Counted from the first letter of the stretch, positions 17,141 through 27,885 are shown. The stretch: DNA of 64,000 nt from Planctomycetota bacterium (GCA_004295085.1 SHNF01000002.1:248001-312000), one strand, 5' to 3'. Translations and numbers: made by a program. Notes: generated by a model from the sequence alone, not told the origin.

Positions 17141-18403
17141 TCAACTGGGCGCGCTCCAACCCCATCGCGCTCGTCCGGGCAACAGCGCCGTGAGCACTGT
17201 TCCGGTTCCCATCAGCGCGGCCGCGGCTGCAAAGGCGACATGCGGCCCGGCTGCCGTCCACAACAAGCCCACTCCCGCCGAGGCCACCAGGTCTCCGATG
17301 CCGTTCAGCGCGTGCAGCCAGCCGAAGGCGCGGCCGCGCAGCTCCGGCGGAGCGAGATCCGCCACTGCGGCGCGCTCGACTGCTTCCTCTGTCCCGACCA
17401 GCCAGCCAGAGGCGGCGAGTGCGAGCAGCGCAGCCGGGAGTCCCGGCTGTGCAATCACGGGCACCAGGGCCGCGCCCGCGCCGAGTGCGTAGGCGACAGC
17501 GAGGACGTTCCGCCGGCCCACGCGATCAGAAAGGGCGCCGCCGGACCAGGCCGCCAGCACGGTGATGGCGTTGTAGAAGGCGTAGAGCAGCGCGCCAGCG
17601 GTGAGAAGCCCGCCGGGCGTCCACTCGGGCCGCGATCCCAGCGCCCAGAGGATGATCAGGGTCTTGGCGAAGTCGCCGCAGCCGAACACCGTGACGGCGA
17701 GGAGCAGGCTGCGACATGCCGGCGGCAGGTGGGCGCGCCGGTCGTGAACTGCACGCCCGGGATCGAGCTCTCGCGGGTGCTCGCGCACGCCCAGGAGCAG
17801 CACCAGCACGGAGGCAGCTCCCGGCACCAGGGCTGCGGCGATTGCCAGCTGCGGTGAGCCGCTCAAGGCAGCGAGCCCCACCAGGGCCAGGGGTGCTAGT
17901 ACGGCTCCGACCTGGTCCATGGCCCGCTCGAGTCCGAAGGCGCGCCCGCGGCGGTCGGTGGGCACGGCCCGGGCCAGCAGCGTGTCCCGCAAGGGTGCGC
18001 GCAGGCCACGGCCCAGCCATCCGACCGCGCGCAAGGCGAGGACCAGCGGCCAGGTGTGCGCCAGCGCGATGGCAGGGAGCGCAAGCGCCGTCAGCGCGTA
18101 CCCGGAAGCGGCAATTGGCTTGAGCCGCTGCAGCCGATCCGCCAAGCGTCCGCCCCACAGCTTCGCCAGCAACGCGACGCCGTCGGAGCAGCCCTCGACC
18201 AAGCCCAGCGCGATCGGAGCCGCGCCGAAGCCCGTCAACAGCGCCGGAAGCGCGGCTGTGACCGTCTCGTGAGCCAGATCGGAGCACAGCGAGACGAAGC
18301 CCCAGGCTCGCACCTCGCCCGGCAGCTTCGGCTCGCCGGTGATCGGGGCTGCTGGTTCATCTGGCGCGCGCCCGCCGGCCTCCCCATTCTCGATGGACGA
18401 CAC
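17141..18403 (-). CDS. MFS transporter
   Basis: This 420-residue integral membrane protein has about 12 hydrophobic segments after a polar N-terminus, and starts with GTG. The loop between helices 2 and 3 carries the MFS signature in the form KLWGGRLADRLQRLK, and a related motif, GGALSDRVGRRN, recurs in the second half. VGWLGRGLRAPLRD recalls the arginine-rich helix of drug/metabolite antiporters. Substrate and direction cannot be told. No partner gene is adjacent. Confidence 0.8.
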   Translation of the reverse strand: MSSIENGEAGGRAPDEPAAPITGEPKLPGEVRAWGFVSLCSDLAHETVTAALPALLTGFGAAPIALGLVEGCSDGVALLAKLWGGRLADRLQRLKPIAASGYALTALALPAIALAHTWPLVLALRAVGWLGRGLRAPLRDTLLARAVPTDRRGRAFGLERAMDQVGAVLAPLALVGLAALSGSPQLAIAAALVPGAASVLVLLLGVREHPRELDPGRAVHDRRAHLPPACRSLLLAVTVFGCGDFAKTLIILWALGSRPEWTPGGLLTAGALLYAFYNAITVLAAWSGGALSDRVGRRNVLAVAYALGAGAALVPVIAQPGLPAALLALAASGWLVGTEEAVERAAVADLAPPELRGRAFGWLHALNGIGDLVASAGVGLLWTAAGPHVAFAAAAALMGTGTVLTALLPGRARWGWSAPS

Positions 18404-18624
18404 AAGGCGATTCTAGAGGCCTGGCCATCACGGAGTCTCATCCCCCAACTCGTCTGCGGCTTCCGCATCGCGACCGCTAGCGGGCCGTGCCGCCTGCCAC
18501 GCCAAGACCGGTCGCCAGCCCGAAGGCGGCGGCGAGTGGCTCGAACAGGGACACGCGGCAACCATCTAGGCCAGCTTCGACCCGACCATTCTGGAAGGCC
18601 GCTGCTTCCTACCCCGCCGGCCGC
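18404..18624. other. Gene-free spacer
   Basis: Sequence between the MFS start and the end of the small downstream frame. No repeat, hairpin or coding signal was recognised. Confidence 0.4.
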
Positions 18625-18957
18625 TCACTGCGGGAGTTCGTCCAGCGCTGCGATCAGCTGGTCAATTGCTGCGTGCCGCTTGGATTGGCCGGCCTTGTTG
18701 ATTGCGTTCAGTCGATCGTTGAACTCATTCGTACCCAGCAGTCCGAGACGCTGCTCTGCCATGAGCTGCGAAAGAGACTCGGACTGCTCGCGCGCAGCCT
18801 GCCGCAAGGAAGCTCCGGCTGCCTTCACGTGCTCGGACACCCTGGCGTCGAAGGGCGTGAGGCCGCGCCGCATCGTCGCGCAGCATCGGCAGTCTCCCGA
18901 CTCGATCAGGAGTTGCCGGGACGCTGGAGCGGACAACACAGAAATCGGAAGCGCCAC
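18625..18957 (-). CDS. Possible 110-aa helical protein
   Basis: A GTG start follows the methyltransferase stop directly (TGAGTG). The second half is strongly helical (AREQSESLSQLMAEQRLG, FNDRLNAINKAG) and ends in a short domain reminiscent of SHOCT-like tails. The N-terminal part looks less protein-like. It may be coupled to the methyltransferase. Function is unknown. Confidence 0.35.
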   Translation of the reverse strand: MALPISVLSAPASRQLLIESGDCRCCATMRRGLTPFDARVSEHVKAAGASLRQAAREQSESLSQLMAEQRLGLLGTNEFNDRLNAINKAGQSKRHAAIDQLIAALDELPQ

Positions 18958-19773
18958 TCAAAGGTGAACGGTCACTCGCAAGAAGGTGGCAGGTATTGAA
19001 GTGCCGCTGTCAGTGCTCTTGTTTTGTGCTCTTGCCAGTTCCACAAGTTGCCTGTGGAGCTCTCCTGCTGTTCCGCTCTTCTGAGCCGCTTCGAAAGCGT
19101 TCATCGTTGGACCATAGAAGCGTCTGAAAGATTCGATGACATCTGCTGGGCTTCTGTCAGGCGCAATGAAGGAGTACGTGTCCCTGAGCATGGATATCTT
19201 CTCCTTGGGCACTCCGGCCTGGCCAAAACGCTCGATGATGTGCGTCTCTACGCCCCATGTCATTGGACTGATGAAGCCCTCCGGAGGTGGAGGCGTGAAC
19301 GACGAGCTGATCTTCAGCAGCTGCGACACGAAGGAAGTTGGATCATTCGGGATCCAATTCCCCATCACGATGCGGCCACCAGGCCTCGTGACCCGGACCA
19401 TCTCCTTGGCTACTTCGAAGGGCTTGGGAGCGAACATGGCGCCGAATATGGAGAGAGTCAGATCGAATGAATGGTCACTGATCCCCTGCAAGTGGCACGC
19501 ATCTCCCTCCTGAAACGTCAGTCGGTTGAGACCCGCCTCGGCAGCTCGCTTGTTCCCGGCGTCAACGAGGTTCTTGGCAATGTCGATCCCAAGAACCTCA
19601 GCCCCCAAGCGGGCCAGAGGTACCGCCGTGGTGCCATCTCCGCAGCCCAGGTCCAGGACCCGCAGCGGCGTCGTAATACCGAGAGACTTGACGAGAGCTT
19701 CACCAGATTGACGCATCAAGGCGGCAATCTCGGTAAAGTCACCCTTCTCCCACAAAACCTTGTTTGGATTCAT
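18958..19773 (-). CDS. Class I SAM-dependent methyltransferase
   Basis: This 271-residue protein is read from the ATG at 19773 (MNPNKVLWEKGDFTEIAALM). It has the classic SAM-binding motif I (VLDLGCGDGTTAVPLA, about 44-59), an acidic end of beta-2 (GIDIA), and post-motif segments FDLTLSIFGAMFAP and VTRPGGRIVMGNW. This is the layout of UbiE/Coq5-like small-molecule methyltransferases. The substrate cannot be inferred from the neighbours. A divergent gene starts at 19929, leaving a ~155-bp shared promoter region. Confidence 0.8.
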   Translation of the reverse strand: MNPNKVLWEKGDFTEIAALMRQSGEALVKSLGITTPLRVLDLGCGDGTTAVPLARLGAEVLGIDIAKNLVDAGNKRAAEAGLNRLTFQEGDACHLQGISDHSFDLTLSIFGAMFAPKPFEVAKEMVRVTRPGGRIVMGNWIPNDPTSFVSQLLKISSSFTPPPPEGFISPMTWGVETHIIERFGQAGVPKEKISMLRDTYSFIAPDRSPADVIESFRRFYGPTMNAFEAAQKSGTAGELHRQLVELARAQNKSTDSGTSIPATFLRVTVHL

Positions 19774-19928
19774 GCCGGCTCCACGACGGGTGCTTTCTTC
19801 ATCGACTGTTGCCACGCTGCGATTGTAGCCCCTTCGCCAGGCCATGCCGCCCTGCTCGGCCCGCCCAACGAGCGCCAGCAGAGCGCCCAGCTCGTCAGGC
19901 TGCGTTCTCATGTGCATAGACTGTCCTC

Positions 19929-20369
19929 GTGACTCCTCGCCAGGCGCTCGCGTTCGTTCGCAAGCATGGCATCGTGCTCGAAGCCGCGCGGGGCGTGGTG
20001 CCCACCCTCGCCGACGCCATCGCGGGCGGGGCTATCCGAGGAAGCTGGTGGTCGCACCCCCGCAGCCACGAGATCTTCGAGCTCACCCGGTCGATCCGTG
20101 ACTCGGAAGAGGTGCTGGTCTGCCGCCTCATCCAAGGCAAGATCACCTATGTGCACCGCCGCCTCTGGCCAGCCGTGGTTCGCGCTGCCGGCATGTTTCC
20201 GCGCAAGAATCTTGCCCGGGTGCACGAGGTGCATGCTCCGACCGGCCGCCATGTGGTGAAGGCGGTCGAGTTCCCCAAGTGGGTCCCTTCGGAGGTCGCC
20301 GGAGAGGCCGCGAAGCTCGGAGAGTCCGAAGCCCGTTCCGCCCTACGCGCTTGCCTGCCCACGCTGTGA
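19929..20369 (+). CDS. Conserved hypothetical protein
   Basis: This 146-residue soluble protein starts with GTG just after an AT-richer stretch. It resembles a protein type seen in many high-GC bacteria, with segments ALAFVRKHGIVLEAARG, GSWWSHPRSHEIF, RDSEEVLVCRLIQGK and VHRRLWPAVVR. The function is not known. The composition suggests a DNA- or nucleotide-handling role, but no catalytic motif is visible. No operon partner. Confidence 0.65.
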   Translation: MTPRQALAFVRKHGIVLEAARGVVPTLADAIAGGAIRGSWWSHPRSHEIFELTRSIRDSEEVLVCRLIQGKITYVHRRLWPAVVRAAGMFPRKNLARVHEVHAPTGRHVVKAVEFPKWVPSEVAGEAAKLGESEARSALRACLPTL

Positions 20370-20625
20370 ACAGGGTTCGCCGCACAGGGAGCTCGTTCAA
20401 GCCGTCGAAAGCCGCACAGCCCTGACAGGAAGGACCAGCATCTCAGAATGGACTTGACCTGGGTGATCGTCCTCCCGGCTGGAAGACTTGCGGCCGTGTA
20501 GCTCGGGTCATTGACCCTCCGAACGAAGCGGTCGCCGATCAGAGGTTTCAGCAGCAGGCCGCTGTCCCCGATCCGACTCACGTACAGGACGCCGCTGAAG
20601 CTCTTCGTGAAGCGTCCGCACTTCG
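20370..20625. other. Spacer with a possible coding remnant
   Basis: On the minus strand one frame reads FSGVLYVSRIGDSGLLL and FVRRVNDPSYTAA. This looks protein-like but has no start and no recognised family. It may be a relic of the rearrangement that truncated the kinase gene downstream. Confidence 0.3.
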
Positions 20626-20811
20626 TCAGTCGGCCTGCGCTCCACGGACGGCGGCCATCTCGAACTCGTAGATCTCGCCGCAGGTACAGCGGACATCGCG
20701 GAGCGTCGCGCTCTCCCCGGAGAAGATCAGGCTGATCGCGGCGCTGCACCCGCATTCGAACACGCAGGTACCCCCGACGGCGAGCACCAGGCCGCCTCCC
20801 TTCGCAGGCAT
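20626..20811 (-). CDS. Small cysteine-rich protein, possible zinc ribbon
   Basis: A 61-residue frame contains CVFECGCSA and VRCTCGEIYEFE, giving two CxC pairs ~25 residues apart that could bind one zinc ion. The C-terminal part reads like a rubredoxin- or ribbon-type fold. No ribosome binding site stands out and it is isolated, so the call is tentative. Confidence 0.4.
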   Translation of the reverse strand: MPAKGGGLVLAVGGTCVFECGCSAAISLIFSGESATLRDVRCTCGEIYEFEMAAVRGAQAD

Positions 20812-20916
20812 CACCTTCCACTCGGGCAGGCGGGATGGCTGCGTTTCACTCCCGGACCGGCCGGACTGGGTCTTCCAGGAAAGGGTGAGAAAGCCATTGG
20901 GCTTGACGTCGGGGCT

Positions 20917-23307
20917 ATGCGTGGGGGCCATGATATTTATCATATCTACGGCGAGCTCGAACGCATGGGCCCACATTCGGACGTCTACGCGCTCGGCGCC
21001 ATGCTGTACCAGCTGCTCACGGGGCAGATGCCGTACGTGCCGAAGGACGCCAAGCTCAACAACATCGCGATCTGGAAGGCCGTGCGGGCGGGTCCGCCGC
21101 CCGCGCTGCACGAGCTCGCCCCCGACACAGCCGGCGAGCTCGTCGCGATCTGCGAGAAGGCGATGCAGCGTGAGATCGCGCAGCGCTACCCGACGATGTC
21201 CGAGCTCGCGGAAGACCTCTCCGCGTACCTCGAAGGCCGCGTCGTGCGCGCTTACGAGACCGGCACCTGGGCCGAGACCCGCAAGTGGGTGCGGCGCAAC
21301 AAGCCGCTGGCCGGATCTCTCGCTGCCGCGCTCGTGGTCAGCGTGATCGGCATTGCCGTGGTGCTGGCGAAGAACCGCGTCATCGAATCACGCAACGCGG
21401 ACCTCGCCACGAAGACCGAGGAGGCCAGGCTCCTGGCAGCCTCGGAGTCGGCCGCGAAGGAGGACGCGCTCGACCGGGAGAAGGCGGCCAGGACCGCGGC
21501 CGCCAAGGCGGAGAGGGTCTCCGACTTCATCCGGACGATCCTCGCGAGCATCGATCCCGAGACCGCGAAGGGTGAAGACACGAAATTGCTGCGCCGGATT
21601 CTCGACCAGGCCTCCGCGGATCTGGGGACGGACCTCGAGGCCGAGCCCGAGGTCGCCGGCGCGCTCCACTACACGCTTGGGCAGGCGTTCTTGAGCATCG
21701 GCGCCCTCGAGCCGGCCGAGCGCCACCTCCTGGCGGCCGAAGCGGCACAGACCAGGACGCTCGGGCCCGACGCGAAAGAGACGCTGCAAACGCGAAGGAA
21801 GTTCGCGAATGTCCTGCAACGGAGCGGAAGAGTCGAGGAGGCGGAGCAGCTTGCACGGAAGAATCTCGAGGATGCGAATCGCCTCTTCGGCGAGACCGCG
21901 CGCGAGGCCCTCGGCGCCAAGATGGAGCTGGGAGAGGTCCTGGGCTATGCGCTGAAACTCCCCGAGGCGGAGGCGACCGTGCGCGAGGCGACCGAGCGCA
22001 TCGAGACCATTCTCCCGCCGTCGGACGCTCTCGCCTTGCATGCAAACTACACGCGCGGCGTGATCCTGTGGCGGCTCAACCGGAGTCCGGAGGCAGAGGA
22101 GCGGTTCCGCGCCGTCTGGAAGGTGCGGGAGGAGGCTGTCGGCCCGGATCACCCGGCCACCATCAACGCGATCGGCATGGTCGCACTGTCGTTGAATGCA
22201 CAAGGCGATTTTGTAGGCGCGGAGAAGCTCAACCGCGAAGCGCTCGAGCGCGCCTTGCGCGTGTACGGGCCCTACCATCAGAATACGCTCACGGTGCAGA
22301 ACAACCTCGCGGGGACCCTCGCAAGGCAGGACGGGAAACTGGAGGAGGCGGAGAAGCTGTTCCGCGAGACCCTCGAGGCGCGCCGGCGCACCCTGGGTGC
22401 GGACCATCCGGAGACTCTGACCACGATGCGGGCGTTCAGCTCCCATCTGTTGGCGTGGTCGAGAATCGAGGAGGCGGAGTCGCTGGCGCGCGAGGCCCTC
22501 GAAGGCAGCATTCGCCGCTATGGAGCGGAATCGGTCGAGGCGGAATACGGCTATGGGGCTCTGGGCAGCTTGCAGAACGCGCAGGGGAAATACACCGAGG
22601 CCGCTGCGCAGTTTGGAGAGCAGGTGCGCCTCTTGCGCCGTCGCGTCGAGGATGAAGACCTCGACCTTCCGATCCTCATGTACAACTGGGCCGCGTGCCT
22701 GCAGGACAGCGGCAATCACGAGCAAGCCGCGCCGGTCTATCGAGAGGTTCTCGAACTGCATCGGAAAGCCGGCGGCAAGGACGAGCCCTTCATCGCGGCG
22801 GCCTGGAACGGCCTTGCGAAGTGCCTCGACGCCGAGGAGAAGTACGCGCAGGCCGACGAATGCTTCGAAAAGGGCCTCGAGATGCGCCTGCGGCTCTTCG
22901 GCGAGACCCACGACCAGACCTCTTACTCGCTGGTGAACTATGGCGAGACGCTTCTGGATCGCGGCGAGTTCGCGCGCGCCGAGCCCTACCTGGAGAAGTA
23001 CCTCGCCATCCGCAACAAGCTCGACCCGGAGGGCTGGCAGAATGGCCTCTCGATGAGCCTCTTCGGTGCCGCGATCGCCGGCCAGGGCCGGTTTGCCGAA
23101 GCAGAGGAGTGGCTGACACGTGGAGCGGACCACCTGGACGGTTCTCCCCCGGAACAGGCCACCACCGCGCGCGCGGCCCTGCGGCGGGTGCTTGATTTCT
23201 ACGACGACTGGGCCAGGGCGGAGCCAGGTCTCGACCTGCAGTCGAAGATCGCCGCGTGGAAGGCGCGGGCTGAGCGTTTCGACGCGGAACATCCGGCTGC
23301 GGAGTGA
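20917..23307 (+). pseudogene. 5'-truncated Ser/Thr protein kinase with TPR domain
   Basis: The frame starts within kinase subdomain VIII/IX (SDVYALGAMLYQLLTGQMPY). The glycine loop, VAIK lysine, HRD and DFG motifs are absent. A membrane helix follows (about 130-147), then a coiled coil and about ten TPR units with recurring ALxxxxxxYGxxHxxT-type signatures, such as LGADHPETLTTM and YGPYHQNTLTVQ. Kinase-TPR fusions of this kind are common in Planctomycetota and Myxococcota. The remaining ~790 codons are open and may still give a membrane-bound TPR protein, but not a kinase. Upstream DNA is unrelated, so a rearrangement removed the 5' part. Confidence 0.75.
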
Positions 23308-23379
23308 TCAAACGTCTTGCGGTGCCTCTGACTTGCGCTCCGGTTCAGGTTCAATGGGAGAGTCAGCTCCTCATCACAA

Positions 23380-26300
23380 CTACTCCAGGATGGCGGCCGC
23401 GAGGCCCCGGGCGATGTCCGCGACCGGGTTCCGCGAGACGTGGAGAGCCGCCGTGACCGGCAGCGGTCCGAAGGTCGCGCCGGCGTACTTGCCGCTGACG
23501 TTGAGCGTGACCTGGCCTTTCTGCGCCGTGCTGAAGCTCGTGGCGACTTTGATGTCCACGCCTTCGAACAGTTCCACCTTGCTGACGAGCGCTCGCACTC
23601 CCTGCGCGATGGGCGCCGGCAGAAGATCGATGGCCGATGCGACGGCGCTCATTGCGACACTCGCGCTCGCTGGATCCGTGAGTCGAGCCAGCAGCGTGAA
23701 GGCTTCGTACTGGGCTTCCCAGTTCACGAGGGTGTGCGTCCGGTCCCACCACCACTTCCTCGCATCCTCCCGGTAGCCGGCATCCGCCCACGCGATCCAC
23801 TCCTGAATCTGGTGATGGATCTCCTGGCGCACCTCTTCCGCCGCCTGGACCATCACGTGCGGGGAGAGGTTGGCGGCGCTCCCTGAGAGCTGAATCGATG
23901 CGCGATTCTTCGGGTCCAGGGTCGTACCCGTGGCGCTCAGGTCAAAGACGATCTCTCCCGCGACCCGCAACTTCGCGTTCAGAGCAAACGAGTCCTCCGT
24001 GATCATCAGATCGCCGGTCATCGAGGTCCCGAACAGGTGCAACGTGCCGTTGACAGTCGCTCGAAAGCCCTGCACGGACAGCGAACCCTTCAATTGACCC
24101 GCAATCCCGATCTCCTTGCATTGCGGGAAAAGATCCACCGCGACCTGGAAGCCGATCTCCTGGTCCGAGACCGTGACCGATCCCTCCGCCGACGACTGCT
24201 TGTTCACGACCAGGATTGCCGTTCCCTCGAATCCAGCCGTGCCCTCGCCGAGCGGTTTCGAGAGGTCGATGTGCGCGCAGCCGCTGACCCGGAACTCGAG
24301 GGTGCCGGCCAGCAGGTCGCCGTAGACCTGCACGCCGGTCGCGAAACCGCTGCGCCCCGCGGTGACCATGCCGAAACGGCCGCCAATGGTCAGGAGCGAT
24401 GTGAGCCTGGCCTCGCCCGCGAGCAGGAGGACCACACCCTCGCCGGCGCCCGTCTTCGGAGCCGCATCCAGGACCGTGAGGACTTCGGCGCGCTCCTGCG
24501 GGGCGAGCCCGACCAGTGCGTTGCTCCCGGTCGCGCCCGGCCTGGACCATGTGAGGCCTTTGGTGAACTCCTCCCGCGTCGTGGCGGCCCAGGCGCCCTG
24601 GAACTCGAGCGGTCCGAACTTCGGGTTCGCCGCGCCACAGCGCTTCTCCAGCGGGATGCCGGCGAGCAGGTCCGACAGCCGGAAGAACTTGAGGCCGTTG
24701 AGGAAGTTCGCGAAGATCGCGGAGAAGTTGACGTCGAGCAGCGGCTTGTCTTCCGAGCCGAGTTCGCCCGCGCCCAGGAACTTCGGCAGCTTGACATAGG
24801 TCGGGCCGATCGACGCATCGAGCTGTATGCCCTGTTTGGGATCCAGCGCGGCGTCGGTCGTCACGAATTTGTAGAGTCCGCTCAGGGTCTTCGCGACCTC
24901 GGCCAGGCCGTTATGAGTGAGCGGGTTGAAGGACACGCTGGCCGCGAGCGCGAGCCCGTCCGGGCGGACCACGTCGATACCCAGCTTCTCGTAGAAGATC
25001 GGAACGGGGATCGGGATTCCGGCCGCCTCGTACACGATGAACATGACCAGGTCGTGTAGCTGGTACGTGGCGTGGGCGTCGGTGCCGTCCGGCATCCACT
25101 CCTTGAGCGCGGGGATCTCCGCCGCCAGGATGCTGGCAACCAGCATCGCGGGGTCGAAGACGTCGATCTCGGCGTTGACGCGCAGCAGGATCAGCGACCC
25201 GCCGAAGATCGGGCCGAGCTGGAGATTGCTCAGGCGCAGTCCGATCAGCGCCGGCAGTGCGGGGAACAGGACCATGATCGGCCGTCCGCCCTGCGACGGC
25301 TCAAGCTCTTGCTCCGAAGTCAGCTGAGAAGTGGCCTGCGTCCGGATGTCCGCCGTCACCGAGCCGGTCGGATCGGCCGTGATCGAGAAGTGGAAGCCCG
25401 AGGGGAGATCTCCGAACAGGTACTCCCTCAATCGCCGCGGGAGCCCCGTGACTGCATCCGCGAGTCGCTGCAGCGCGTCGAAGAACGCCGCGGATGCCGC
25501 TCCCTCCGGAAGGCGATCGTGGAACGTTTCCCGCAGGAACTCCTCGAGCTTCTTGACATCGAGTTTGTCCGCCTTCAGCAGGTCGGGGCGCTTCAGCAGC
25601 GGGATTGCATCCGGGATGGCCTGGGCGATCTCGGGGACGTGCTTGGCCAGCAGATGCTTGACGATCGTGAGCGGCAGCTGGAGGGGGCGGTCCTTGCCCT
25701 CGGAGAAGACGTCGCTGGCCGAGAACCCCTTCGAGCCGAAGGTGAACAGGGGCACTCCGATCGTGATGAGCCCGGCGGTCCCGAGATCGAGGGACAGGGA
25801 CTCACCTTTCGGATCGAACGGGAACGCCTGCAAGGGCGAGTCTCTGAGGTGAAACGTGGCGCCGAGCTCGCTGTTGATCCAGCCGACCGTGAGCTCGCAG
25901 CCAAGGTCCTTGCCGGTCGCCAGGATTGCCCGCTTGCCGAAGATAGCCTCGTTGAGCTCCGCCGGGAGCCGCACGGCGGGCGTCAGGGACAGCGTCAAGT
26001 CGCCCTTCGTGCGGACGGCGACCGCGATCTCGGCCAGGCTCACGATGAGCTTCCCGAGGGCAACGCCGCGATTCGGCATACGCCCGAGGTCGATGGGCGG
26101 GAGCTTGGCCACCGGCCCCGCCTTCACCTCGAAGCCGGTGGCATCGAGAGTCAAGGTTGCCGTGATCTGGCCTCGCGGCACCGGGAGGAACTCGGGGAAG
26201 CCGCTGAACTCGACCTGTATGGAGTCCTGGAGGCGCCAACCCGCCTGGTCGCGCTGGATTGCGAGCGCGGCCTCCAGGATGGACAGGGCGGGATCGGAGC

Positions 26301-27885
26301 CCTTGGGCAGAAGGCCGCTCGGGACCGGGATCCGGAGCCGAGGCAACGCTCCGGCAGCGCGGAACACCAGCGCCGCAGACCCCCCCGAGCTGCATGAAAG
26401 TTCCAGCTGGCCGGCGATGTCGACCTCTTCGCCCGCGGAAAGCCGCGCATCGGCGGACATGGTGAAGACGCGCTCGTCGGTTCCTTGCTTCCGCTCGATG
26501 GAGACGTTGAGCGAGGGGATCGCCAATGCGGCATCGATCTCGCGGTTCAGGACCACGCGCCCGACGTTCTGCGCCGCGAAGTCCAGGCGGCTGGACTGGC
26601 CATCTTCGGTGTACGCGGCATCGAGCACCAGGCCCTCGATCCCCATGAGATCGAGCATCAGCCTGCCGCTGGCGGTCCAGCCGGCATCGTGGGCGAAGTG
26701 CACGCGCAGCTTCCGGAGCTCGAGGCCCGGCACGACCTCGGTGCCGGCGCTCGAAAGCGATGCCGTGATCGTGAACGGATACTCCGCCTTCTCGTCCACG
26801 ATGCGGCGGCTGAAGTCGAATTCGACCTGGTCCAGGGACACCGCAGCGCCTCGATCGGCCAGATCGAAGGAGCCGTGGGCGCTGGCATGGAAGCGGAAGG
26901 CGCCGGCGGACGGCGTGATCTCCACGGCGATCTGGTCGAACGTCAGCGCCGGAAGCGCCCGCGGCAGGACCGGCGCCTGGAAGCCGCATTGGGCCGCCAG
27001 CCGGCCGAGCAAGCCGGCCAGGTCGAGCTTGAGATCGGTGAGGATCCCGCGGAACGTCCAGGAGCCTCCCGCTCCGGGAGCCCAGTTCCTGGCCGCCTCC
27101 ACGCGCAGCCTGGTGTCGCCGATCGAGGTCATCCCCGTGATCTGGAGGTCGATGCCGCGCTGGCTGCCATCGAACGGCGCAAGGACCGTCGCCTGCAGCA
27201 TGATGCTGTCCAGCACGAGGCCGTCGAGCATGTTGTACTGCTTCGTCGTCGTCGTCGCTACGCCGAAGGAGATCGACCGGACCCCTTCCCCCGGCGCATA
27301 CTCGAAGCGGAACTCGGTCAGGCCGATCTCGTCGAACTCCCATGGCAACAGGCTGCGGAGATCACCCGCGCCCACCAGCTCGGCCAGCTGGGGAAGCGTG
27401 ATCGGATCCGTGCTGCCGCCGCCCCGCGCCACCCAGACGCCTCCGGGGCCCGGCACCTCGAGCACCACCGGAATCGAGACGCCTTTCAGATTGGTGATGC
27501 GCGCCCACAGCGTGACGGCGAGATAGTCTGGCGCCGACGCAAGCTGGAATCCGTCCACCTCGAGCTCCAGCGGGAGCTTGTCGATCTGCCAGGGCTCGGC
27601 GGAGGAGAGTCCGACCCACACGTCGCACGCGATCTCCTTCCCTGCCTTCCCCGCCGGGCGGAACGTCGCCCGGACCTCCGCGGCAGCTCCGTCGATCGAG
27701 AGCTTGCCCGCGAGCTGCACGCCCGTGCCGGTCGCGTCCCGTCCGAAGCGCGCCTCCGACACCACCAGGCCCAACTCCTCACCGAGCAGCTCGAGGGCGG
27801 TGATGCCCGGAGCCAACTGTGCAAGATCGAGGGTACCGTCCCGCTGCGCTGTCTTCAGCCTGGTTCTGATGTCGTCCACGTTCAT
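23380..27885 (-). CDS. Very large beta-rich protein of unknown function
   Basis: This 1501-residue protein is read from the ATG at 27885, six bases after an AGGAGG. It has no signal peptide and no membrane helix. Long stretches of alternating hydrophobic/polar residues (VQLAGKLSIDGAAAEVRATF, GTLEFRVSGCAHIDL) point to many beta-strands, with a helical insert near residues 780-850. The layout recalls DUF6603-type or AsmA/TULIP-like proteins, but I cannot confirm a family. Its RBS overlaps the stop of the 329-aa gene upstream, so the two are coexpressed and probably work together. A structural or lipid-contacting role is only a guess. Confidence 0.6.
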   Translation of the reverse strand: MNVDDIRTRLKTAQRDGTLDLAQLAPGITALELLGEELGLVVSEARFGRDATGTGVQLAGKLSIDGAAAEVRATFRPAGKAGKEIACDVWVGLSSAEPWQIDKLPLELEVDGFQLASAPDYLAVTLWARITNLKGVSIPVVLEVPGPGGVWVARGGGSTDPITLPQLAELVGAGDLRSLLPWEFDEIGLTEFRFEYAPGEGVRSISFGVATTTTKQYNMLDGLVLDSIMLQATVLAPFDGSQRGIDLQITGMTSIGDTRLRVEAARNWAPGAGGSWTFRGILTDLKLDLAGLLGRLAAQCGFQAPVLPRALPALTFDQIAVEITPSAGAFRFHASAHGSFDLADRGAAVSLDQVEFDFSRRIVDEKAEYPFTITASLSSAGTEVVPGLELRKLRVHFAHDAGWTASGRLMLDLMGIEGLVLDAAYTEDGQSSRLDFAAQNVGRVVLNREIDAALAIPSLNVSIERKQGTDERVFTMSADARLSAGEEVDIAGQLELSCSSGGSAALVFRAAGALPRLRIPVPSGLLPKGSDPALSILEAALAIQRDQAGWRLQDSIQVEFSGFPEFLPVPRGQITATLTLDATGFEVKAGPVAKLPPIDLGRMPNRGVALGKLIVSLAEIAVAVRTKGDLTLSLTPAVRLPAELNEAIFGKRAILATGKDLGCELTVGWINSELGATFHLRDSPLQAFPFDPKGESLSLDLGTAGLITIGVPLFTFGSKGFSASDVFSEGKDRPLQLPLTIVKHLLAKHVPEIAQAIPDAIPLLKRPDLLKADKLDVKKLEEFLRETFHDRLPEGAASAAFFDALQRLADAVTGLPRRLREYLFGDLPSGFHFSITADPTGSVTADIRTQATSQLTSEQELEPSQGGRPIMVLFPALPALIGLRLSNLQLGPIFGGSLILLRVNAEIDVFDPAMLVASILAAEIPALKEWMPDGTDAHATYQLHDLVMFIVYEAAGIPIPVPIFYEKLGIDVVRPDGLALAASVSFNPLTHNGLAEVAKTLSGLYKFVTTDAALDPKQGIQLDASIGPTYVKLPKFLGAGELGSEDKPLLDVNFSAIFANFLNGLKFFRLSDLLAGIPLEKRCGAANPKFGPLEFQGAWAATTREEFTKGLTWSRPGATGSNALVGLAPQERAEVLTVLDAAPKTGAGEGVVLLLAGEARLTSLLTIGGRFGMVTAGRSGFATGVQVYGDLLAGTLEFRVSGCAHIDLSKPLGEGTAGFEGTAILVVNKQSSAEGSVTVSDQEIGFQVAVDLFPQCKEIGIAGQLKGSLSVQGFRATVNGTLHLFGTSMTGDLMITEDSFALNAKLRVAGEIVFDLSATGTTLDPKNRASIQLSGSAANLSPHVMVQAAEEVRQEIHHQIQEWIAWADAGYREDARKWWWDRTHTLVNWEAQYEAFTLLARLTDPASASVAMSAVASAIDLLPAPIAQGVRALVSKVELFEGVDIKVATSFSTAQKGQVTLNVSGKYAGATFGPLPVTAALHVSRNPVADIARGLAAAILE

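Noticed and set aside
21388..23292. 634-aa minus-strand frame across the TPR gene
   Set aside because: Antisense of TPR repeats. It has no coherent domain, whereas the plus frame shows the periodic TPR pattern.
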